The notes under the pieces: generated by a model
The model's database searches: none
What the model saw: the letters and a program-made list of their open reading frames with translations, nothing else
Told to the model about the DNA's origin: nothing
Program-made: the position numbers and the translations under genes
In this document: positions 1 through 6,749 of the stretch, piece after piece
Layout of the letters: each line of letters opens with the position of its first letter
How positions within the stretch are numbered: the first letter of the stretch is position 1
Source: Anaeromyxobacter sp.
Lineage (GTDB): Bacteria; Myxococcota; Myxococcia; Myxococcales; Anaeromyxobacteraceae
Assembly: GCA_020028115.1 (NCBI GenBank)
Contig: JAHWYA010000052.1
Coordinates: forward strand, 1 to 8,389
Direction: 5' to 3'
Length of the DNA stretch: 8,389 nucleotides

Positions 1-449
1 CGAAGTGGGCCGGCGGGACGCCGATGTCCGGCGCGCTCCGCGCGGCGGCAGAGGTGGTGCAGCGCTGGGTGTCGGAGCATCCGAAGGGGTTCCCGCCCAT
101 CGTCATCAACCTCACCGACGGCGAGGCGACCGACGGCGATCCGAAGCCGGAGGCGGAGGCGCTCTGCTCCCTCGGCACGGACGACGGGGCGGCCCTGCTG
201 TTCAACGTCCATCTCTCGTCGTCGCCCGGCAAGGCGGTGGAGCTGCCCTCGGCGCCGGACGGGCTACCGGACGAGTTCGCGCAGCTCCTCTTCGCGATGT
301 CGAGCCCGCTCACGCCGTTCATGATCAGCCGTGCCAAGGAGATGGGAATGCCCGCCGAGGATGGGGCGCACGGCTTCATCTTCAACGCCCAGCCGCTCCA
401 GGTGATCCAGTTCCTCGACATCGGAACGCGCCCGGCGAATCTCCGGTGA
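1..449 (+). CDS. VWA domain protein, C-terminal part (TerY-like), 5' end outside window
   Basis: The reading frame is open from the left edge (first full codon at base 3) to TGA at 447-449, about 148 residues, so the start lies upstream. Seen: the opening stretch GGTPMSGAL carries the Thr of the third MIDAS motif of a von Willebrand A domain, and about 30 residues later NLTDGEATDGD carries the Asp of the fourth. The first MIDAS motif (DxSxS) must be upstream. An in-frame ATG at 24 falls inside the domain and is not the true start. VWA domains bind a divalent metal and act as protein-interaction modules. The stop overlaps the GTG start of a PP2C phosphatase, and a kinase follows, which matches the TerY-P triad (VWA, PP2C, kinase). 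I infer a cytoplasmic TerY-like VWA protein. Other VWA families cannot be excluded from the C-terminal part alone. Confidence 0.85.
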   Translation, partial: KWAGGTPMSGALRAAAEVVQRWVSEHPKGFPPIVINLTDGEATDGDPKPEAEALCSLGTDDGAALLFNVHLSSSPGKAVELPSAPDGLPDEFAQLLFAMSSPLTPFMISRAKEMGMPAEDGAHGFIFNAQPLQVIQFLDIGTRPANLR

Positions 450-1219
450 GCGTCGGCTCGGCACCTGGCTTCCCGTTTGCCGTCGAGGCGTTCTCCTGCG
501 CGAAGGCGGGGAACCGGCGGGAGGAGTACGAGGACGCGTGGGCGATCCGCGCCGGCACTCCGGAGCGGATCGCCCGTTTCGCCGTCGCCGACGGGGCGAC
601 GGAGAGCAGCTTCTCCGCGCTCTGGGCGGCCCTGCTCGTCGAGACCTGGGTGCGGCGTGATGGGGTCGGAGACCGGTTCCTCGCCCGGCTCGGACCGGCG
701 CGCCGGCTGTGGCGCCGCAAGACGGTGCATCGCCGTCTCCCCTGGTACGCCGCGGAGAAGGCGAGCCGCGGCGCGTTCGCCGCCTTTCTCGGGATCCTCC
801 TCGATCCGACGTCCCGACACTGGCGCGCGGTCGCGATCGGCGACTGCAACCTGTTCCAGCTCGCCGGCCTCGGCCCCGGGCTGCGCCTCGTGAAGGCGTT
901 CCCGCTCCGGCGCTCCGAGGAGTTCGGCTCGAGCCCCTTCCTCGTCGGCTCGGTCGAGCGGGCCGACGACGACCCCGGCCGGCACGTCCGCCTCGCCGAG
1001 GGGCTGCTCCCCCCCGACGCGACGCTCCTCCTCGCGTCGGACGCGCTCTCGGCGTGGCTGCTGCGCCGCGACGAGGAGGGCCGGCCGGCGTGGGAGGCGG
1101 TCAGCGCGCTCGGCGTCGCCGACGCGCCCGAGTTCGAGGCGCTCGTCGCCGCCGCCCGCGACGACGGCGCGCGCAACGACGACATGACGCTCGTCCGCGT
1201 GACGTCGCTCGCCGACTGA
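446..1219 (+). CDS. PP2C-family protein phosphatase (PP2C_2-like)
   Basis: A 257-residue protein that should remove phosphate from Ser/Thr residues using two bound metal ions. Seen in order: EYED (Asp30, motif I), ADGATES (Asp49-Gly50), AIGDCNLF (Gly132-Asp133), LLLASDALS (Asp199) and NDDMTLVRV (Asp245/246). These are the metal-binding and core motifs of PP2C, and the size fits the short bacterial PP2C_2 type with no extra domain. The motif usually read as SDG is SDA here. The start is GTG at 446, overlapping the upstream stop in a GTGA arrangement that implies translational coupling. The frame also stays open upstream to base 5, but that part is a shadow of the VWA gene with Arg/Gly-rich low-complexity translation. 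The kinase gene begins 12 bases after the stop, so this is probably the phosphatase reversing that kinase. Confidence 0.88.
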   Translation: MSVGSAPGFPFAVEAFSCAKAGNRREEYEDAWAIRAGTPERIARFAVADGATESSFSALWAALLVETWVRRDGVGDRFLARLGPARRLWRRKTVHRRLPWYAAEKASRGAFAAFLGILLDPTSRHWRAVAIGDCNLFQLAGLGPGLRLVKAFPLRRSEEFGSSPFLVGSVERADDDPGRHVRLAEGLLPPDATLLLASDALSAWLLRRDEEGRPAWEAVSALGVADAPEFEALVAAARDDGARNDDMTLVRVTSLAD

Positions 1220-1231
1220 GGGAGATCGCCG

Positions 1232-3412
1232 ATGGCGCAGTGGCCCGACGTGACCGACTACCACGAGGCGATCCAGCACCCGACCCGCTCGCTCGCGGAC
1301 CCGGATCTCCAGAAGGCCTCCATCGAGCTGGACCGCTTCGGGATGCCGAAGCCTGCCACGGGCGCGAACGCGGTCGTGTACAAGGCGACGCTGCGCAAGG
1401 ACGTGTGGGCGCTGCGCTGCTTCCTGCGGCCGATCAGCGATCACGCGGAGCGGTACGCGGCGATCTCGAAGCACCTCGAGAAGGCGGGCGGCGGCTTCGG
1501 CACCCGCTTCGTCTACCTGGGCGACGGGATCCGGGTGAAGGCGAGCGCGTTCCCGCTCGTGAAGATGCAGTGGGTCCAGGGCCAGCCGCTCGATCGCTTC
1601 GTGGAGAGCGCCCTGCAGAAGCCGAAGGACCTCGTCTCGCTCGCGGAGCGCTGGCGCGGCCTCGTCCGCGACGTGGAGAAGGCGCGCGTCGCGCACGGCG
1701 ACCTGCAGCACGGGAACGTCCTCGTGCGCGGCAAGGACCTCGTGCTCATCGACTACGACGGCATGTGGGTGCCGGCGCTCGCCGGCCGCAGGGCGACGGA
1801 GATCGGGCACCGCGCCTACCAGCACCCGCGCCGCTCGGAGCAGCACTACGGCCCGTGGCTGGACCGCTTCTCGTCGCTCGTCGTGTACGTCTCACTGCTC
1901 GCGCTGGCGGCCGGCGCGGAGCTCTGGGAGCGCTACAACACCGGCGACAACCTGATCTTCGTCCGGGAGGACTTCCTCGATCCCGGCCGAACGCCGGTGT
2001 GGGGAGATCTCGCCGCGCTCGGCCGGCCGGAGATCACGCAGCTCGCGGGGATCCTGGCCGCGGCGGCGGAGCGGGAGCCCGACGACGTACCTGCGCTGGA
2101 GTCGGTCCTGGCGAAGCCGAAGAAGGCGAAGGCCATGGCGATCGCCGCCGCAGCGCCGCACGCCGCGCCGAAGCCGCGCTGGACCTCCGCGCCGGCGAAG
2201 GCGGGAGCGGCGCTCGACGTCGCCGCGCGGTGGCAGGCGATCTGGAGCCGCCCCGGCGAGCGGACCGAGGTCCGATGGAAGCGCGCGATGCGGGACGTAC
2301 AGGTCGAGATCGAGGAGCCCAGCGAGATCCTCGCGCCCGCCCGCTGGCGCCCGCTCCTCGCGGCCGCGGCGGGGATCGCCGCCGGAACGGCGTTCTACCA
2401 GCTCGTGTCCCCGGCGCTCGGGCTCGTCGCCGCGGGAGGAGGGCTCGCCTTGACGCGAGCCTTCCCGCCGCGGCGTCGCACCCTCTCGGTCAAGAAGACC
2501 GTGACCCGCCGCGAGGAGCAGCAGGTGAAGGAGGAGGCGAACATCGCGGCGCCGGGTCACCGCTCCGCGGTGATGGCGCTCCAGTGCAGCCCGGACGCGC
2601 GGCGCCTCCTCGCGGTGACGCGCCTCGGGGAGTGCGGCGTCTGGGCGCTCCCGGAGGACCAGTTCGCGGCGGGCTCGGTGCGGCTGCCGCCCTTCGAGCA
2701 GGCGGCCGTCGCGGAGGCGCCCGGGCGCGTCGCGCTCGCCACCGAGCGCGTCGCCCTCGTCTTCGACCTCGCGACGGGGAAACGAACCGAGCACGCGGGC
2801 GATCCGGCGCGGCGCCTCCGGGGGGTGGCGCTGACCCGCGACGGCGCCCGCATGGCGCTCGGGTTCGATCCGCCGCTGGTGCGCGTCGTCGAGGTCGCCA
2901 CGAGGAAGCTCCTCGCGGAGATCCCGGGCGAGGGCGCACGGATCACCGCGCTCGCACCCTCGGAGGACGGCGGTGCGCTCGCGATCGGCACCGGCGACGG
3001 CGGCTTCCGGATCGTCCGCCTCGCGCCGAAGGTCGAGCAGCTCCCCGAGGAGCGCGTCCACCGGCGCGCGGTGACCGCGGTGGCGGTCGCGGGGAAGGGG
3101 CAGCTCTTCGCGTCGGCGGACGACAGCGGGCTCGTCGTCGTCCGCGCGAAGGACGGGAAGCGCCGCGCGTCCGCGACGCTCGATGCCCGCGGCGTCCACG
3201 CGCTCTGCTTCACCGGAGACGGGCCGTACGCCCTCGCCGCCGGGTGCGGTGACGGGTCGGTGCGCGTGTTGAACCCGGAGACGGGCGCCGTCGTGGCGAC
3301 GCACGCGATCGGGAGCGGTGCCGTCACCGCGCTCTCGTATGCGCGGGGGAAGATGGCGCTCGCCGCTGGCACGGCCGGCGGCAAGGTGACCTTGCTCGCG
3401 CTCGATGGGTGA
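1232..3412 (+). CDS. Protein kinase - membrane hairpin - WD40-like propeller fusion
   Basis: A 726-residue protein. ATG at 1232 has a GGGAG ribosome-binding site at 1220-1224. Kinase domain, residues about 42-250: glycine-rich loop GANAVVYKA (44-52), WALRCF (59-64) where Arg62 sits at the usual ATP-binding Lys, catalytic loop HGDLQHGN (155-162, Asp157), and metal-binding DYDG (174-177) in place of DFG. HGDLQHGN with DYDGM is characteristic of bacterial kinases found beside VWA and PP2C genes, and as I recall WAxRCF is normal for that group. Residues 285-370 are an Ala/Pro/Lys-rich linker. Residues 372-411 are hydrophobic enough for two short membrane segments. Residues 440-726 hold about seven degenerate WD40-like blades (for example GVHALCFTGDGPYALAAGCGDGSVRVLN). 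A hairpin would leave both kinase and propeller in the cytoplasm. The propeller probably senses or recruits substrates. The kinase call is firm; target and signal are unknown. Confidence 0.88.
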   Translation: MAQWPDVTDYHEAIQHPTRSLADPDLQKASIELDRFGMPKPATGANAVVYKATLRKDVWALRCFLRPISDHAERYAAISKHLEKAGGGFGTRFVYLGDGIRVKASAFPLVKMQWVQGQPLDRFVESALQKPKDLVSLAERWRGLVRDVEKARVAHGDLQHGNVLVRGKDLVLIDYDGMWVPALAGRRATEIGHRAYQHPRRSEQHYGPWLDRFSSLVVYVSLLALAAGAELWERYNTGDNLIFVREDFLDPGRTPVWGDLAALGRPEITQLAGILAAAAEREPDDVPALESVLAKPKKAKAMAIAAAAPHAAPKPRWTSAPAKAGAALDVAARWQAIWSRPGERTEVRWKRAMRDVQVEIEEPSEILAPARWRPLLAAAAGIAAGTAFYQLVSPALGLVAAGGGLALTRAFPPRRRTLSVKKTVTRREEQQVKEEANIAAPGHRSAVMALQCSPDARRLLAVTRLGECGVWALPEDQFAAGSVRLPPFEQAAVAEAPGRVALATERVALVFDLATGKRTEHAGDPARRLRGVALTRDGARMALGFDPPLVRVVEVATRKLLAEIPGEGARITALAPSEDGGALAIGTGDGGFRIVRLAPKVEQLPEERVHRRAVTAVAVAGKGQLFASADDSGLVVVRAKDGKRRASATLDARGVHALCFTGDGPYALAAGCGDGSVRVLNPETGAVVATHAIGSGAVTALSYARGKMALAAGTAGGKVTLLALDG

Positions 3413-3507
3413 GCGGCGAGGCAGCCGCGGGTTACCCAGACCTGCGCACGCTCGGCGCGCAGCGCAGTACGCGGAACGTTGGATCGAACGGCGAACCAAT
3501 CTCGAAC

Positions 3508-3511
3508 GGAG
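3508..3511 (+). promoter_or_regulatory. Ribosome-binding site of the DUF2934 gene
   Basis: GGAG five bases before ATG 3517. It selects that ATG over the earlier in-frame GTG at 3409, whose extra 36 residues do not look like protein. The 104 bases between the kinase stop and this ATG hold no clear promoter or terminator. Confidence 0.6.
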
Positions 3512-3516
3512 ACGTC

Positions 3517-3723
3517 ATGGCGACCCCTCGGAGGACCCAGGTACCGGCGGCGAGTACGCACGCCGAAAGGAGCCCGGCGCCGGCATCGGCCGCAGGCGGC
3601 GTTCCTGCCGAAAAGATCGCGGCCCGCGCGTACCAGATCTGGACGGAGAGCGGCAGGCCTCACGGCGAGCACGAGGAGCACTGGTACAGAGCGGAGCGCG
3701 AGCTCCGCGCGAAATCCAGGTGA
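3517..3723 (+). CDS. DUF2934 domain small protein
   Basis: A 68-residue protein of unknown function. Residues 1-30 are a basic, Ala/Pro/Ser-rich, probably disordered leader. Residues about 32-64 (AEKIAARAYQIW, then GRPHGEHEEHWYRAEREL) match the DUF2934 pattern: an aromatic helix, a GRP/H turn, and a second helix with HWxxAE. DUF2934 proteins are short and are common in proteobacteria and myxobacteria, often with a disordered leader as here. The chosen start has a GGAG site at 3508-3511. It follows the kinase gene by 104 bases on the same strand, so read-through from that operon is possible, but a functional link is not shown. The family call rests on motif recognition by eye. Confidence 0.75.
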   Translation: MATPRRTQVPAASTHAERSPAPASAAGGVPAEKIAARAYQIWTESGRPHGEHEEHWYRAERELRAKSR

Positions 3724-3740
3724 GCGGCGCTCGCGGCTGA

Positions 3741-3929
3741 CGATTCGAGGCGCCGGTCGACGGCGAGTTCGTCGCCACGTCGACCCTCCCCGAGCCCGCC
3801 GCGTGGAACCGCTTCCTCGCGACGCTCGCGCGGCACCGCAGCGCCCGCGTGACGGTGACCTCCACGATCACGTGCGCCTCCGGCGTCGGCGGGCGGCACG
3901 AAGGGACCTACGTGGCGGTGCGGGGCTGA
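3741..3929 (+). pseudogene. Start-less C-terminal gene remnant, family not recognised
   Basis: The frame is open from just after TGA 3738-3740 to TGA 3927-3929 (62 codons) with almost every third base G or C, a strong coding signal in this genome. The translation is of natural composition (begins RFEAPVDGEFVATSTLPEP, ends HEGTYVAVRG). It has no ATG, and the first GTG, at 3849, would leave only 26 residues. A stop directly in front and no usable start suggest the 3' end of a gene whose front was lost, or a frameshift near 3740. I do not recognise the family. The alternating hydrophobic C-terminus (ARVTVTSTITC) suggests beta-strands. It lies between the DUF2934 gene and the palindromes before the Fic gene, a plausible scar near an island. 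Confidence 0.5.
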
Positions 3930-3946
3930 GCCTCGGCGAGCCGGCG

Positions 3947-4022
3947 AAACCTTGACCACGACCTCCCGCTAGTCAAGGTTTCTCATTAAACCTTGACCGC
4001 GGGCCCCCGCTGGTAAAGGTTC
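3947..4022 (+). repeat. Tandem pair of 35-bp palindromic units, putative operator of the Fic gene
   Basis: Unit 1 (3947-3981) has arms AAACCTTGAC (3947-3956) and GTCAAGGTTT (3972-3981), a perfect 10-bp inverted repeat with a 15-base centre. Unit 2 (3988-4022) repeats it at a 41-bp period: AAACCTTGAC again (3988-3997) and a degenerate arm GTAAAGGTTC (4013-4022), 8 of 10 matching. The centre of unit 2 also contains a small nested palindrome (GCGGG CC CCCGC, 3999-4010). It is the most AT-rich patch in this part of the window, and each unit contains TTGACC, which resembles a -35 hexamer. Unit 2 ends six bases before the Fic start codon. Two repeated dyads between promoter and start codon suggest binding sites for a dimeric regulator, plausibly the winged helix of the Fic protein itself. 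Confidence 0.8.
4015..4019 (+). promoter_or_regulatory. Ribosome-binding site embedded in the fourth palindrome arm
   Basis: AAAGG, eight bases before ATG 4028. It lies inside the degenerate arm GTAAAGGTTC. The other right arm reads GTCAAGGTTT, so one of the two changes from the consensus improves the ribosome-binding match. In RNA the arm can pair with 3988-3997 and hide the site. Confidence 0.6.
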
Positions 4023-4027
4023 ATTGC

Positions 4028-5269
4028 ATGGCTCGGTACGAGACCCGCTCCTGGTCCGCAGACCCCTCCGCCCCCGGCGGCCGCCGCGAGCGCCGTGCGT
4101 TCAGCTACCGCGCCTTCGTCCCGGACTCGATCGCCGACCTCGAGCTCCCGCTGCCATCGAACGTCGCGGCCGCCGTCTCGGTCGCCGAGCGCGCGATCGA
4201 CGCCTTGAACCGCGACCCGCCGCGCCTGGCCAGTCTGGAGGTACTCGCACGTCGGCTGCTCCGCGCCGAGGCCGTGGCATCTTCGCGGATCGAGGGTCTG
4301 GTCCTCTCGCAACGGCGCCTCGCGCGCGCCGAAGCGGAGGAAGCCGGCGCCCGTGACGACACTGCGCGGTCGATCCTCGGCAACGTCGCCGCCATGGAGC
4401 ACGCCGTCGAGCTCGGCGCCGGCGCGAAGCCGCTCCGGCTCAAGGACGTGCTCGAGATCCATCGCCTGCTGATGGTCGCGACCACGACACCCCAGATCGC
4501 GGGCAAGCTGCGCGACCGGCAGAACTGGATCGGGGGCAACGCGTTCAACCCCGACCGCGCCGACTTCGTGCCGCCCCCGCCCGAGCACGTGATGCAGCTC
4601 ATGGGCGACCTGGTCGCGTTCATGAACCGCACGGACGACCCGCCCGTCGTCCAGGCCGCCATCGCCCACGCGCAGTTCGAGACCATTCACCCGTTCGCGG
4701 ACGGGAACGGCCGCGTCGGGCGCGCCCTGATCCACGTGGTCCTCCGCCGCCGCGGCCTCGCTCCGCACTACGTCCCGCCCGTCAGTCTGGTCCTGGCCGC
4801 CGACGCCAAGGCCTACGTCGCCGGACTTACCGCGTTCCGCGAGGACCGTACGGCGGAGTGGATCCTCCTCTTCGCCCACGCGATCGAGCGAGCCGCGGCG
4901 AAGGCGAGCGAGCTCGCGCTACGCCTTGCCGAACTTCAGGAGAAATGGCGAGAGCGTGCAGGTCGCCCACGGCGCCATTCGAGCGCCGAGGCCCTCATCG
5001 TCGAGCTGCCCGCGCACCCGATCGTCACGGTCGCGACCGCGCAGAAGTTCCTCGGCCGGTCGAAGCAGGCGGTGAACGAGGCCATCGCGGTCCTGGCGGA
5101 GAAGGGCGTCCTCCACCCCATCACGCTCGCCAAGCGGAACCGCGCCTGGGAAGCCCGTGACCTCTTCGACCTCATCAACGACGTCGAACGCGAGCTCGCG
5201 ACCCCCGCGGACGACGACCAGCCCTCCCGCTTCTCCCCTCGCGCACGGACTTCCTCGAAACGTCGCTGA
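4028..5269 (+). CDS. Fic family AMP-transferase with N-terminal inhibitory motif and C-terminal winged helix
   Basis: A 413-residue protein. Fic enzymes transfer AMP (sometimes another nucleotide moiety) to a hydroxyl side chain of a target protein. Seen: a Fic_N region (about 30-130) with SSRIEG at 85-90, which fits the inhibitory [S/T]xxxE[G/N] motif of class II Fic proteins, where the Glu blocks ATP positioning. A flap region around RQNWIGG (164-170) is followed by the catalytic motif HPFADGNGRVGR (221-232), complete with His221 and the anion-binding GNG. Residues about 318-385 form a winged helix-turn-helix (TVATAQKFLGRSKQAVNEAI, then VLAEKGVL). The layout is that of chromosomal or island Fic proteins with a DNA-binding tail. 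The palindromes at 3947-4022 end at its ribosome-binding site, suggesting autoregulation. Its last five codons and stop lie in, or at the edge of, the tRNA-derived sequence starting at 5254. No antitoxin-like small gene is adjacent. The physiological target is unknown. Confidence 0.93.
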   Translation: MARYETRSWSADPSAPGGRRERRAFSYRAFVPDSIADLELPLPSNVAAAVSVAERAIDALNRDPPRLASLEVLARRLLRAEAVASSRIEGLVLSQRRLARAEAEEAGARDDTARSILGNVAAMEHAVELGAGAKPLRLKDVLEIHRLLMVATTTPQIAGKLRDRQNWIGGNAFNPDRADFVPPPPEHVMQLMGDLVAFMNRTDDPPVVQAAIAHAQFETIHPFADGNGRVGRALIHVVLRRRGLAPHYVPPVSLVLAADAKAYVAGLTAFREDRTAEWILLFAHAIERAAAKASELALRLAELQEKWRERAGRPRRHSSAEALIVELPAHPIVTVATAQKFLGRSKQAVNEAIAVLAEKGVLHPITLAKRNRAWEARDLFDLINDVERELATPADDDQPSRFSPRARTSSKRR

Positions 5270-5314
5270 CCTCCACGCCGGAGGCCAGGGGTTCGAGTCC
5301 CCTACACCCCGCCA
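5254..5314 (+). other. 3' half of a tRNA, probably tRNA-Ser(CGA); likely attachment site of an integrated element
   Basis: Seen: a perfect T-arm, AGGGG (5287-5291), TTCGAGT (5292-5298), CCCCT (5299-5303), then a 7-base acceptor strand ACACCCC (5304-5310), discriminator G5311 and CCA (5312-5314). Upstream, CTCGAAA (5254-5260) fits an anticodon loop with anticodon CGA, followed by CGTCG as its 3' stem, and a long variable arm with stem CCTCC/GGAGG (5271-5285). A long variable arm plus G discriminator plus CGA points to serine. No GGGGTGT acceptor 5' strand, D-arm or anticodon 5' stem exists upstream, where the Fic coding sequence lies instead. The fragment is therefore not a functional tRNA. 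Tyrosine integrases commonly cross over in the anticodon or T-loop region and leave exactly such a displaced 3' half. The amino-acid identity is less sure than the tRNA origin. Confidence 0.75.
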
Positions 5315-5320
5315 CTCCCG

Positions 5321-5360
5321 AGCCCCCGCAACGAGCCTGGTTGCGGGGGCTTCGTCTTCT
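5321..5360 (+). terminator. Intrinsic terminator after the tRNA fragment
   Basis: AGCCCCCGCAAC (5321-5332) pairs perfectly over 12 bp with GTTGCGGGGGCT (5340-5351) across a 7-base loop, followed by TCGTCTTCT, a short T-rich tail on the + strand. It starts seven bases after the tRNA CCA, as expected for the native terminator of that tRNA gene. It now also ends Fic transcription and separates it from the convergent FIST gene. Confidence 0.75.
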
Positions 5361-5370
5361 CGGGGCGGGA

Positions 5371-6567
<1,197 letters not shown>

Positions 6568-6703
6568 GCCCCGTCGTTATCGCCGGCGGGCCGCCGCGGC
6601 ACGGATTTCCATTCGCCGTCGCGCCCCCGCGAGGGAGCCCCGCGCGGGATTGCCGGGGCCGCCTGTGTGGCCGGGCCCCCCTGCCCTCGCTATGGATCGC
6701 GCT

Positions 6704-6739
6704 GCGGGCCGGCCCTCGGTTGCGATCACGCCGGCCCGC
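6704..6739 (+). promoter_or_regulatory. Inverted repeat directly before the ribosome-binding site of the PuuD-like gene
   Basis: GCGGGCCGGC (6704-6713) and GCCGGCCCGC (6730-6739) are perfect 10-bp complements with a 16-base loop, ending at the base before the GGAG ribosome-binding site (6740-6743). It could be a 5' leader hairpin or an operator. The rest of the 182-base gap between the divergent genes (6568-6749) is GC-rich; I see no convincing -35/-10 pair there. Confidence 0.5.
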
Positions 6740-6749
6740 GGAGCGAGCC

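Noticed and set aside
709..3252. 847-codon open frame on the + strand
   Set aside because: Arg/Ala/Pro-rich translation overlapping the PP2C and kinase genes out of frame; a shadow produced by high GC.
1892..3499. 535-codon open frame on the - strand
   Set aside because: Low-complexity Arg/Glu/Ala translation antisense to the kinase-propeller gene, whose motifs are unmistakable.
5220..5314. Complete tRNA gene
   Set aside because: The 3' half is clear, but no acceptor 5' strand complementary to ACACCCC, no D-arm and no pairing partner for the anticodon stem exist upstream.
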